Source of the DNA: Streptomyces sp. WP-1
GTDB taxonomy: Bacteria > Actinomycetota > Actinomycetes > Streptomycetales > Streptomycetaceae
DNA length: 64,000 nucleotides
Reading direction: 5' to 3'
NCBI RefSeq assembly: GCF_030450125.1
Contig: NZ_CP123923.1
Coordinates: 6,076,001-6,140,000, forward strand
Within the stretch, counting starts at the first letter, position 1. Every line of letters begins with the position of its first letter. Below the pieces are notes generated by a model, which searched no databases, had not been told where the DNA came from, and saw only the letters and a program-made list of their open reading frames with translations. Below are positions 54,980 to 63,101 of the stretch, piece by piece. The position numbers were made by a program, and so were the translations under genes.

Positions 54980-57571
54980 GTGGGGCATGGAGTGCCGGAA
55001 CTCGTACTGGAAACAAACGGACGTACCTGGACGCTCGACCCGTCCAGGCCTTACACCCTCGGCAGAGATCCGCAGGGTGACATCGTGTTCGACGACGCCA
55101 GGGTCTCCTGGCGACACGCCACCGTCAGCTTCGACGGCCGCAGTTGGGTCATCGAGGACCACGGCAGCACCAACGGCACCTATCTCCAGGGTCAGCGGAT
55201 CCAGCGCACGGAGATAGGCCCGGGGACGGCGCTGCACCTCGGCAACGCGACGGACGGACCGCGGCTGGATCTCGCCGGTGCCGCCGTCGCCCAGGCGCAG
55301 CAGGCGCCGTACGCCGCGGCTCCCGCGGGATGGGCCCAGCAGGCGGCCCCCCAGCAGGCACCCGCCCAGCAACCCGGCTGGCAGCAGCCGCAGCAAGCGC
55401 CGCAGCCGCAGCCGAAGTCGCAGCAAGCGCCGCAGCCGCAGCCGGCCCAGCCCGCCCCGCAGGCCGGCTTCCCGCAGCAGCGGGACGCGGGAGCCGCCGC
55501 CTTCCCGCAGCAGGCCGGGTCGGGGGCGCCCGCGCACGGGGACCGCAGCCCGACCACGTTCCACCAGTTCTCCCTCGGCCGCGTCATGCGCATCGGCCGT
55601 GCCCTGGAGAACGAGCTGGTCGTCTCCGACCTCCAGGTCTCGCGGCACCACGCCGAGTTCCACTCGACGCCCGACGGCCGCTTCGAGATCCGCGACCTCG
55701 GCTCGCACAACGGCACGTACGTCAACGGCCACCCGGTGCCCAAGGGCGGCTCGGTGCAGCTCGGCCCGGCCGACATCGTCGGCGTCGGCCACTCCACCTT
55801 CCGTATCGTCGGCGACCGGCTCGAAGAGTTCGTCGACACCGGTGAGGTCTCCTTCTCCGCGCGCCATCTGACCGTCACGGTCGACGGCGGCAAGCAGATC
55901 CTCAAGGACGTCTCCTTCGGCGTCCCGGAGAAGTCCCTGATCGCGGTCATCGGCCCGTCCGGCTCCGGCAAGTCCACGCTGCTGAAGGCGCTCACCGGCT
56001 ACCGGCCCGCCAACCAGGGCGAGGTGCTGTACGACAACCGCAACCTGTACAAGCAGTTCGCGGAGCTGCGCCAGCGCATCGGTCTGGTCCCGCAGGACGA
56101 CATCCTGCACAAGGAACTCACCGTCAAGAAGGCCCTGAAGTACGCGGCCAAGCTGCGCTTCCCCGCCGACACCACCGCCCAGGAGCGCGACGCCCGCATC
56201 GAGGAGGTGCTGCGCGAGCTGAAGCTGGACATCCACAAGGACAAGAAGGTCACGTCCCTGTCCGGCGGTCAGCGCAAGCGCGTCTCGGTGGCCCTGGAGC
56301 TGCTGACCAAGCCGTCGCTGATCTTCCTGGACGAGCCGACCTCCGGCCTCGACCCGGGCATGGACCGCGATGTCATGCAGCTGCTGCGCGGTCTCGCCGA
56401 CGACGGCCGCACCGTGCTCGTCGTCACCCACTCGGTGGCCGAGCTGGCGCTGTGCGACAAGCTGCTGGTGATGGCGCCGGGCGGCGCCGTGGCCTACTTC
56501 GGTCCGCCGGAGGAGGCGCTGAACTTCTTCGGCTACGACAGCTGGGCCGATGTCTTCTCCGCCTTCGAGAACTACCGCGACTACGACTGGGCGGGCCGCT
56601 GGAAGGGCTCGCAGCACTACCAGATGTACGCCGCGGACTTCGACGCCGTCGCCCCGCAGCAGGCGGCGTACCTGCCCCCGCCCGTGGCGATCAAGCCGCC
56701 CAAGCCCCAGGCGTGGGGCTCCCAGCTGCTGACCCTGATCCGGCGCTATGTGTCGGTCATCGTCTCCGACAAGGGCTTCCTCGCGCTGACGGTGATCCTG
56801 CCCGCGGTCCTCGGCTCGGTCAGCCTGCTGATGAACCACGACCGGGGCCTGCTGGTGAACCCGGCGGTCGACCCGCGCACCGGCCTGCACGTCCCCAACG
56901 GCACCGCCACCACCGTGCTGCTGATCCTCTCGGTGGGCGCGTGCTTCGCGGGCGCCGCGAACTCCGTGCGTGAGCTGATCAAGGAACGGGTGATCTACGA
57001 GCGGGAGCGGGCGACCGGCCTGTCCCGGTCGGCCTACCTGATGTCCAAGGTGGTCGTGCTCGGCGCCGTCACCGTGCTCCAGGGCCTGATGGTCGGCCTG
57101 ATCGGCTTCTCGCCCCGCAAGATCCCGGACCAGGGCGTGATCCTCGGCGGTTCGACCCTGTTCGAGCTGTGCCTGCCGATCATGGCGCTCGGCTTCACGT
57201 CCATGATGGTCGGCCTGGTGATCTCCTCGCTGGTGAAGACCGCCGAGAAGACCATGCCGCTGCTGGTGATGTTCGCGATCGTCCAGGTCGTCTTCACCGG
57301 CTGCCTGTTCACCCTGCACGGCACGCTCGGCGTCAACGAGTTCTCGTACCTGATGCCCTCGCGCTGGGCGGTGGCCGCGGCCGGCACCACGCTGGACCTG
57401 AACAACATCGCCCCCAACGGCGACGACCCGGGCAGCACCGACCCGCTGTGGAACCACACGGCCGGGGCCTGGACCCTGGACATGATCGCGCTGCTCGCGC
57501 TCGGCGCGGTCTGCGGCTTCTTCGTGGCCCGCTTCCTGCGCCGCCACGAGCCCGAGGTCATGCGCAAGTAG
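54980..57571 (+). CDS. Double-FHA ABC transporter (ATPase-permease fusion)
   Basis: An 863-residue protein: FHA1 (about 5-98; GRD at 28-30, SWRH, STNGT at 63-67), a Gln/Pro/Ala linker (105-190), FHA2 (195-275; SRHH, SHNGT), an ABC cassette (P-loop GPSGSGKS at 325-332, signature LSGGQRKRVSVALELL, IFLDEPTSGLDPG), and an ABC2-type permease with six helices. The order resembles M. tuberculosis Rv1747, whose FHA domains bind Ser/Thr-kinase-phosphorylated sites. The start is GTG 54980; an in-frame GTG at 54992 (MPELVLETNG) is equally possible. Substrate unknown, probably an envelope component. Confidence 0.92.
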   Translation: MGHGVPELVLETNGRTWTLDPSRPYTLGRDPQGDIVFDDARVSWRHATVSFDGRSWVIEDHGSTNGTYLQGQRIQRTEIGPGTALHLGNATDGPRLDLAGAAVAQAQQAPYAAAPAGWAQQAAPQQAPAQQPGWQQPQQAPQPQPKSQQAPQPQPAQPAPQAGFPQQRDAGAAAFPQQAGSGAPAHGDRSPTTFHQFSLGRVMRIGRALENELVVSDLQVSRHHAEFHSTPDGRFEIRDLGSHNGTYVNGHPVPKGGSVQLGPADIVGVGHSTFRIVGDRLEEFVDTGEVSFSARHLTVTVDGGKQILKDVSFGVPEKSLIAVIGPSGSGKSTLLKALTGYRPANQGEVLYDNRNLYKQFAELRQRIGLVPQDDILHKELTVKKALKYAAKLRFPADTTAQERDARIEEVLRELKLDIHKDKKVTSLSGGQRKRVSVALELLTKPSLIFLDEPTSGLDPGMDRDVMQLLRGLADDGRTVLVVTHSVAELALCDKLLVMAPGGAVAYFGPPEEALNFFGYDSWADVFSAFENYRDYDWAGRWKGSQHYQMYAADFDAVAPQQAAYLPPPVAIKPPKPQAWGSQLLTLIRRYVSVIVSDKGFLALTVILPAVLGSVSLLMNHDRGLLVNPAVDPRTGLHVPNGTATTVLLILSVGACFAGAANSVRELIKERVIYERERATGLSRSAYLMSKVVVLGAVTVLQGLMVGLIGFSPRKIPDQGVILGGSTLFELCLPIMALGFTSMMVGLVISSLVKTAEKTMPLLVMFAIVQVVFTGCLFTLHGTLGVNEFSYLMPSRWAVAAAGTTLDLNNIAPNGDDPGSTDPLWNHTAGAWTLDMIALLALGAVCGFFVARFLRRHEPEVMRK

Positions 57572-57589
57572 CGTCCCCGGTACGTCACA

Positions 57590-57622
57590 AAGGGCGGCAC
57601 CCCCTTACGGGGTGCCGCCCTT
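57590..57622. terminator. Bidirectional terminator after the FHA-ABC gene
   Basis: A perfect 14-bp stem AAGGGCGGCACCCC/GGGGTGCCGCCCTT with a 5-nt loop between convergent genes. It ends with a T pair on one side and starts with an A pair on the other, so it serves both strands. Confidence 0.88.
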
Positions 57623-57650
57623 CGGCGTTCGTCAGAGGTCCGCGCCGACC

Positions 57651-58406
57651 TCAGTACGCGCTGTTGACGTTGTCCATCGAGCCGTAGCGGTGGGCAGCGT
57701 AGTTGCAGGCCGCGGTGATGTTGGCGACCGGGTCGTAGATGTTCCACGAGGTGCCGGGCACGTGGTACGTGTTGAAGGTGGGCTGGATCACCTGGAGCAG
57801 GCCCTTGGACGGGATGCCGTTGATCGCGTTGATGTCCCAGTTGTTGATGGCCATCGGGTTGCCCGAGGACTCACGCATGATGTTGCGGTACAGACCGTTG
57901 TAGCTGCCCGGGATGCCCTTGGAGTGCATGATGTCCAGGGACTGGCGGATCCAGCCGTCGAGGTTGTTCGCGTAGGTCTTCGCGGCGACGTCCTGCATCT
58001 GCGGGCGCTGCGCGGAACGGTTGGCGCTCTGCTTGGCGGCCCGCTCCTGCGCGGCCTTCTTGGCGGCGGCGTCGGCGGCCTTCTTCGCGGCGGCGTCGCT
58101 GCGCTGCTTGGCGGCGGCCTGGTCGGCGGCCTTCTGCTGCGCGGCGATGGCGTCGAGCTTGACGCTCTGCGCGGCGGCGCGGTCGGTGACCGAGCCCTTG
58201 ACGTTCACCGGCGTGGCGTCCTGGGTGGCGACCTTCGCGACCTGCGCGGCGGTGGCCGGGGAGCCGGTGGTGACGGTGTCCGCGTTACCGGGGACGGCCG
58301 ACAGGGCGATGGCGGCGGTGCCGAGAGCGGCGACACCGGCGACGGCGAACTTGTGCTGCTTGGTCAGGGACCGATTTCGAGCACGACTGAGCATGTTCTT
58401 GGGCAT
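57651..58406 (-). CDS. Secreted transglycosylase, SLT-like fold
   Basis: A 251-residue secreted protein. Basic residues and a hydrophobic signal (about 10-45, KFAVAGVAALGTAAIALSAVPG) are followed by a long Ala/Lys/Gln coiled-coil (about 80-145) and a C-terminal lysozyme-like domain. The catalytic Glu is in IMRESSGNPMAINNWD, and GLLQVIQPTFNTYHVPG and AACNYAAHRYGS follow. It probably cleaves peptidoglycan during growth or germination. ATG 58406 (MPKNMLSRARNRSL) is chosen over the upstream frame. It has a long 5' leader from the promoter at 58520-58548. Confidence 0.9.
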   Translation of the reverse strand: MPKNMLSRARNRSLTKQHKFAVAGVAALGTAAIALSAVPGNADTVTTGSPATAAQVAKVATQDATPVNVKGSVTDRAAAQSVKLDAIAAQQKAADQAAAKQRSDAAAKKAADAAAKKAAQERAAKQSANRSAQRPQMQDVAAKTYANNLDGWIRQSLDIMHSKGIPGSYNGLYRNIMRESSGNPMAINNWDINAINGIPSKGLLQVIQPTFNTYHVPGTSWNIYDPVANITAACNYAAHRYGSMDNVNSAY

Positions 58407-58519
58407 GGCGTTGGACCTCTTCGTTGGCGCGGAGGTCGCTCCTGCGTCCGCCGGGGGAATCGGTTCCTCCCGCACAGAAGCCGCGGGGAGAAACCCACGG
58501 CGCTGAGCGACGAGAGCAA

Positions 58520-58548
58520 TTCTTAGCGGCCGCAAAATGCCCTGGCAA
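58520..58548 (-). promoter_or_regulatory. Housekeeping-type promoter of the transglycosylase gene
   Basis: On the minus strand TTGCCA (58548-58543), a 17-nt spacer, TAAGAA (58525-58520). RNA would start near 58513, leaving a leader of about 107 nt that folds into GC-rich stems. No known riboswitch could be matched. Confidence 0.6.
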
Positions 58549-58591
58549 AGGTGTGACGTACGAAGCTCGATAGTGGATCAGGGAAGGCCAA

Positions 58592-58621
58592 AACGGGACA
58601 GATTGGACCATCTGTCCCGTT
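58592..58621. promoter_or_regulatory. Perfect 12-bp dyad between the QueA-like gene and the transglycosylase promoter
   Basis: AACGGGACAGAT, a 6-nt spacer, ATCTGTCCCGTT. It is 44 bp upstream of the transglycosylase -35 and 120 bp downstream of the QueA-like stop. It could be an operator or activator site, or a terminator of the QueA-like transcript. A second small dyad TGTGAGggCTCACA lies at 58673-58686. Confidence 0.5.
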
Positions 58622-58740
58622 CGCAGCGGCGGGTATATCTCCTATGTCCGTTCGTACGTGATGCAGGCCCTATGTGAGGGCTCACAGGGAACACAGATCA
58701 ACCTCACGGCGAGTTGCCATCGCAACGCACTCTGTGAGGC

Positions 58741-59853
58741 TCAGCGCCGGGTCTCGTCCCGTAGGAGGAGATGGACGTCCCCGAACTCGTGCCACAGGTA
58801 GAGCCCCCGCAGCGCCTCCTCATACGCGCGGTCGACCGCGGCCCGCCCGGCGACGGCCCGCAGCATCAGCAGATGCGAGGCCTCCGGCTCGTGCAGCCCG
58901 GTCAGCAGCCCGCCCACCACCCGCACCCCGCGCTCGGGCGTGACCACCAGGTCCGTCCACCCCTCGCGCGCCCGCACCGAGCCGTCCGCCCCCGCGGCCG
59001 ACTCCACCGCCCGTACGGCCGTCGTGCCGACCGCGATCACCCGGCCCTCCCCGGCCGCCGCCGCGCCGATCGCCCGCGCGGACGCCTCCGGCACCGAGAA
59101 CCACTCCGGGTACGGCGGCTCGTGTGCCTCCGCCGACGCCACCCCCGTATGCAGGGTGACCCGTGCGAAACCCACGCCCCGGCGGATCAGCTCGGCCACC
59201 ACCCGCTCGGTGAAGGGCCGCCCCGCGCTCGGCATCTCCGCGCTGCCCGCGCCGTCGGGGGAGGGGAGGCAGAACAGGGTCTGGTACGCCGACAGCGGCT
59301 GGTCACGTGTCGTATAGGAGTACCGGATCGGCCGCCCGTGCCCGCGCAGCAACCCCAGCACCGCCCCGCCTTCGACCCGCCCCCACCACAGCCTCTCCCC
59401 ATGTCCCCCTACGGGCCCCCGCCCGCTCACGGACTCCGGCCCACCGGTGAGCACCCGCCCGCCCACCGGCTCCTCCACCACCAGCCGGACCCCGTCCGGC
59501 AGCCGCACCTCTGTATCCGCGCGTGTGCCCGCCCGCGCGCGGGTGGTGCCCCGGCCGTCCGGCTCCCGGAGTTCCACCGCCCAGCGGCCGTCGTCGCCGC
59601 GGGTCGAGAAGTGCACCACCACGGGCGCGTCCCCGATCCGGCCGTCCACCGCCGCGGCCAGCGTCGGGGAGGTGTTCACCACCAGCAGGTCCCCGGCCCG
59701 CAGCAGCCCCGGCAGCTCGCGGAACGCGTGGTGCGTCACCCGGGTGCCGTGGGAGACGAGGAGCCGTACGTCGTCCCGGGCCCGCCCCGGACCCCGCTGC
59801 TCGGCCGGCACCCGCGCGGACCGTTCCCCCGGTACCCGCACGGTCGTGCTCAT
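58741..59853 (-). CDS. QueA-like S-adenosylmethionine:tRNA ribosyltransferase-isomerase family protein
   Basis: A 370-residue QueA-fold protein. It shows LLRAGDLLVVNTSPTLAAAVDG, IRYSYTTRDQPLSAYQTLFC, VTLHTGVASAEAHEPPYPEWF and a late GGLLTGLHEPEASHLLML, all characteristic. No queuosine genes (tgt, queC-F) are in the window, and Streptomyces often carry such isolated paralogs, so the true reaction is open. The ATG overlaps the SDR stop as ATGA, a two-gene operon. Confidence 0.87.
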   Translation of the reverse strand: MSTTVRVPGERSARVPAEQRGPGRARDDVRLLVSHGTRVTHHAFRELPGLLRAGDLLVVNTSPTLAAAVDGRIGDAPVVVHFSTRGDDGRWAVELREPDGRGTTRARAGTRADTEVRLPDGVRLVVEEPVGGRVLTGGPESVSGRGPVGGHGERLWWGRVEGGAVLGLLRGHGRPIRYSYTTRDQPLSAYQTLFCLPSPDGAGSAEMPSAGRPFTERVVAELIRRGVGFARVTLHTGVASAEAHEPPYPEWFSVPEASARAIGAAAAGEGRVIAVGTTAVRAVESAAGADGSVRAREGWTDLVVTPERGVRVVGGLLTGLHEPEASHLLMLRAVAGRAAVDRAYEEALRGLYLWHEFGDVHLLLRDETRR

Positions 59854-60545
59854 CGGCCCGCCCCCAGGGCCGCCGCCGCGTACCGCCCGCTCGCCGGTCG
59901 CTCGTCCAGCAGCCGCAGGAACGCCGGTACGACGGTGCCCGGCGCCGGCCGCTCGTCCGCGTCGCCGGGTACGGCCGCCGCGTACAGGTCGGTCGCCATG
60001 TCCCCGGGGTCCACCGCCCACACCCGCAGGCCCGGCTCCTCCATCGCGAGCACCGCCGCCAGCTGGTCCAGGGCCGCCTTCGAGGCGCCGTAACCGCCCC
60101 AGGTCGCGTACGCCTGCGCCGCCGCGTCCGAGCTGACCGCGATCACCGTGCCCGCGGCCGCCGCCCGCAGCAGCGGCAGCGCCTCCTGGACGAGGCCCAG
60201 CGCGGCCGTGACGTTCACCTCCAGCGCCCGCCGCAGCCCGTCCAGCGGCAGCCGGTCCAGCCGTACCAGCGGCTCGGCGCCGAGCGCGCTCGCGTTGCCC
60301 ACCAGCAGTTCGAGACCGCCCAGCGCGCGGGCGGCGGCCACCAGCGCGGCCCGGTGTCCGGCGTCCGTGACGTCCCCGGGCAGCGCCGACACCCGGGTGC
60401 CGTACCGGCCGACCGCCGCCGCTGCCTCCGCCAGCGCCGCCTCGCCCCGCGCGTCCAGCACCAGGTCCCAGCCGCGCCCGGCCAGCGCCTCGGCGAGCGC
60501 CCGCCCCAGCCCCTTCGAGGCACCCGTGATGATCCCTACCGGCAT
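59850..60545 (-). CDS. Short-chain dehydrogenase/reductase coupled to the QueA-like gene
   Basis: A 231-residue classical SDR. The cofactor motif TGASKGLG is at about 8-15, the Asn-Ala motif is VGNASALG, and the catalytic residues are Ser in VIAVSSDAAAQ with Tyr-X3-Lys in YGASKAAL. It precedes the QueA-like gene with a 4-nt overlap and is divergent from the kinase gene. The 288-bp space before that kinase has no other gene. Substrate unknown. Confidence 0.9.
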   Translation of the reverse strand: MPVGIITGASKGLGRALAEALAGRGWDLVLDARGEAALAEAAAAVGRYGTRVSALPGDVTDAGHRAALVAAARALGGLELLVGNASALGAEPLVRLDRLPLDGLRRALEVNVTAALGLVQEALPLLRAAAAGTVIAVSSDAAAQAYATWGGYGASKAALDQLAAVLAMEEPGLRVWAVDPGDMATDLYAAAVPGDADERPAPGTVVPAFLRLLDERPASGRYAAAALGAGR

Positions 60546-60833
60546 GACTACCGTCCCCTCGTCGCTCCCCGCCCGTTCCGGCGGATGCCGCTCACCGTAG
60601 GAACGCCCCCTCCCTCCCCGCCTCGGCCGCGGGTCCCGTGGCGGAGGGGCCCTTCGGCGTACGACGGCCGCCCGGACCCTCGGACGTACGGCACCGGGCG
60701 GGGTCCCCGGGGCCTACGCCGCCCGGCCTAGGACCAGCGGACGGCGATGGGCCGTCGGCGGCCCGATCCGCGCCCGGGCACCCCGCCGGTACCGTGAGGG
60801 CATGAGCCACCGCCCCGGTCCGGCCTCGCCGCG

Positions 60834-61970
60834 GTGAGTTCCGCGCTGCTGGCCATGAGCAGGCATCTGGAGATGCGCGACGTCCTGAAGACGATCGTCG
60901 CCTCCGCCCGCGAACTCCTCGACGCGCAGTACGCCGCCCTCGGCGTCCCCGACGACCACGGCGGCTTCGCCCAGTTCGTCGTGGACGGCGTCAGCGACGC
61001 CCAGTGGAAGGCGATCGGCCCGCTGCCCCGCCAGCACGGCGTGCTCGCCGCGATGCTGCACGAGGCCCGCCCCGAACGCCTCGCCGATGTGCGCAAGGAT
61101 CCCCGCTTCGAGGGCTGGCCCGACGCCCACCCCGACCTCGTCGACTTCCTGGGGCTGCCCATCCGCGACGGCGACGAGATCATCGGCGCGCTCTTCCTCG
61201 CCAACAAGCTGCGCCCTGCGGAGGGACATCCCCCGTGCCCTGAACCGCAAGGCAGTTGCGGCTTCACCCAGGAGGACGAGGAACTCCTCGCCCTCCTCGC
61301 CCAGCACGCCGCGATCGCCCTCACCAACGCCCGCCTGTACGAGCGCAGCCGCGAACTGACCATCGCCGAGGAACGCTCCCGCCTCGCCCATGAACTCCAC
61401 GACGCGGTCAGCCAGAAGCTGTTCTCGCTGCGCCTGACCGCACAGGCCGCCGCCGCCCTCGTCGACCGCGACCCCGCCCGCGCCAAGGACGAACTCCACC
61501 AGGTCGCCGCGCTCGCCGCCGAGGCCACCGACGAACTGCGGGCCGCCGTCGTGGAGTTGCGGCCCGCCGCGCTGGACGAGGACGGACTGATCGCCACCCT
61601 GCGCACCCAGATCCAGGTCCTCGACCGCGCCCACACCGCCCGCGTCACCTTCACCGGCACCGGCTACCGCGCCCTGCCCGCCGCCCAGGAGGAGGCCGTG
61701 CTCCGGGTCGCCCAGGAGGCCCTGCACAACGCGCTGCGCCACGCGGACGCGGAGCGCGTCGACGTGAGCGTGGCGCGGCGCGGCCAGGGGGCGGTGCTGC
61801 GGGTCAGCGACGACGGCGCCGGCTTCGACCCGGCCGCCGTCGGCCGCGCCGGGCGGCACCTCGGACTGGTCTCGATGCGGGACCGGGCGAGCGGGGTCGG
61901 CGGCACGCTGACCGTCGAATCGGCGCCCGGCAAGGGCACCACGATCGAGATGGAGGTCCCCGGTGGCTGA
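60834..61970 (+). CDS. GAF-domain sensor histidine kinase (NarL-type partner)
   Basis: A 378-residue soluble kinase. The GAF domain covers about 1-170 (ALLAMSRHLEMRDVLKTIV, YAALGVPDDHGGFAQFVVDG). The HisKA_3 box has catalytic His in LAHELHDAVSQKLFSLRL, and the ATPase domain has EALHNALRHADA and VSDDGAGFDP. GTG 60834 is the only in-frame start before the homology. A better-looking ATG at 60802 (with GAGGG) is one base out of frame and ends in TGA overlapping this GTG, so the N-terminus may be frame-disrupted. The GTG of the response regulator lies inside its 3' end by 8 nt. Confidence 0.88.
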   Translation: MSSALLAMSRHLEMRDVLKTIVASARELLDAQYAALGVPDDHGGFAQFVVDGVSDAQWKAIGPLPRQHGVLAAMLHEARPERLADVRKDPRFEGWPDAHPDLVDFLGLPIRDGDEIIGALFLANKLRPAEGHPPCPEPQGSCGFTQEDEELLALLAQHAAIALTNARLYERSRELTIAEERSRLAHELHDAVSQKLFSLRLTAQAAAALVDRDPARAKDELHQVAALAAEATDELRAAVVELRPAALDEDGLIATLRTQIQVLDRAHTARVTFTGTGYRALPAAQEEAVLRVAQEALHNALRHADAERVDVSVARRGQGAVLRVSDDGAGFDPAAVGRAGRHLGLVSMRDRASGVGGTLTVESAPGKGTTIEMEVPGG

Positions 61971-62604
61971 GCCCATCAAGGTGCTGCTCGTCGACGACCA
62001 CCAGGTCGTCCGCCGGGGCCTGCGCACCTTCCTGGAGGTGCAGGAGGACATAGTGGTCGTCGGCGAGGCGGCCGACGGCGCGGAGGGGGTGGCCCGCGCC
62101 GAGGAACTGCGGCCCGACGTCGTCCTCATGGACGTCAAGATGCCGGGCATGGACGGCATCGACGCGCTGCGCAGGCTGCGTGAGCTCGACAACCCCGCGC
62201 GGGTGCTGATCGTCACCAGTTTCACCGAGCAGCGCACGGTCGTACCGGCCCTGCGCGCCGGCGCCGCCGGGTATGTGTACAAGGACGTGGACCCCGACGC
62301 CCTGGCCGGCGCCATCCGCTCCGTGCACGCCGGGCACATCCTGCTCCAGCCCGAGGTGGCGGGCGCGCTGCTGTCTCAGGAGGAGGTCAACTCCGGTCAG
62401 GGCCGGGGGAGTTCGCTCACCGAACGGGAGCGCGAGGTGCTCGGCCTGATCGCCGACGGCCGCTCCAACCGGGAGATCGCCCGTGCGCTGGTGCTGTCCG
62501 AGAAGACGGTCAAGACGCACGTCTCCAACATCCTGATGAAGCTCGACCTCGCCGACCGCACACAGGCCGCGCTGTGGGCCGTACGGCACGGAGTGGCCGG
62601 CTGA
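61963..62604 (+). CDS. NarL/LuxR-type response regulator
   Basis: A 213-residue regulator. The receiver domain has the acidic pair VDDHQ and phospho-Asp in VVLMDVKMPGMDG. The C-terminal LuxR HTH is LTEREREVLGLIADGRSNREIARAL ... KTVKTHVSNILMKL. GTG 61963 overlaps the kinase by 8 nt. The chaplin gene chpE lies 188 bp downstream on the same strand; a regulatory link is possible but not shown. Confidence 0.93.
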   Translation: MAEPIKVLLVDDHQVVRRGLRTFLEVQEDIVVVGEAADGAEGVARAEELRPDVVLMDVKMPGMDGIDALRRLRELDNPARVLIVTSFTEQRTVVPALRAGAAGYVYKDVDPDALAGAIRSVHAGHILLQPEVAGALLSQEEVNSGQGRGSSLTEREREVLGLIADGRSNREIARALVLSEKTVKTHVSNILMKLDLADRTQAALWAVRHGVAG

Positions 62605-62792
62605 GACCTCCGTACGGACGAGACTTCCGTACGGACGCCGTACGGAAGTTCCCCCCAGAAGTCCCGTTCCGGACTGAGATTCATACCGTCGTGGGAATGT
62701 CACCCGGATGGCGCATCCCCGGGCGATCTCCGCCGTTCTCCAGTGCGTGCCACGGAGAACCGCCGTGGTGAACGTCCAAGAGGGGTTTGAAA

Positions 62793-63032
62793 GTGAAGAA
62801 CCTGAAGAAGGCAGCGGCCGTGACGATGGTGGCCGGTGGCCTGCTGGCCGCCGGTGCCGGCCTGGCCTCCGCCCAGAGCGAGGCGGGCGGCGCGGCCGTG
62901 AACTCCCCGGGCGTCGTCTCGGGCAACGCCATCCAGGCGCCGATCCACGTCCCGGTGAACGTGACCGGCGACAGCATCGACGTCATCGGCGTGCTGAACC
63001 CGGCCTTCGGCAACGTCGGCCTCAACCACTGA
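62793..63032 (+). CDS. chpE: Short chaplin ChpE
   Basis: A 79-residue secreted amyloidogenic surface protein that coats aerial hyphae. A signal peptide (MKNLKKAAAVTMVAGGLLAAGAG) precedes one chaplin domain: NSPGVVSGNAIQAPIHVPVN, then GVLNPAFGNVGLNH. It lacks the Cys pair found in other short chaplins, which is the mark of ChpE. GTG 62793 has GAGGGG 7 nt upstream; the TTG at 62787 is too close to that site. Position beside the two-component genes matches S. coelicolor SCO1800. Confidence 0.93.
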   Translation: MKNLKKAAAVTMVAGGLLAAGAGLASAQSEAGGAAVNSPGVVSGNAIQAPIHVPVNVTGDSIDVIGVLNPAFGNVGLNH

Positions 63033-63049
63033 GGCATCACGACCGCGGC

Positions 63050-63080
63050 GCGGGCCCCCCGGATCCACCGGGGGGCCCGC
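63050..63080 (+). terminator. Strong terminator after chpE
   Basis: A perfect 13-bp stem GCGGGCCCCCCGG/CCGGGGGGCCCGC, 5-nt loop, then CCCTTTG. Lies 18 nt after the stop and also serves the convergent gene. Confidence 0.85.
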
Positions 63081-63101
63081 CCCTTTGTCCGGCCCCGGAG
63101 G

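Noticed and set aside
54977..57547. An 856-codon antisense frame opposite the FHA-ABC gene
   Set aside because: Composition-biased shadow of a strongly supported gene with all ABC and FHA motifs on the plus strand.
58407..58520. Possible c-di-AMP (ydaO) riboswitch in the transglycosylase leader
   Set aside because: The leader is structured and contains GGGAGGAACC, but I could not match the remaining ydaO core elements, so it is not claimed.
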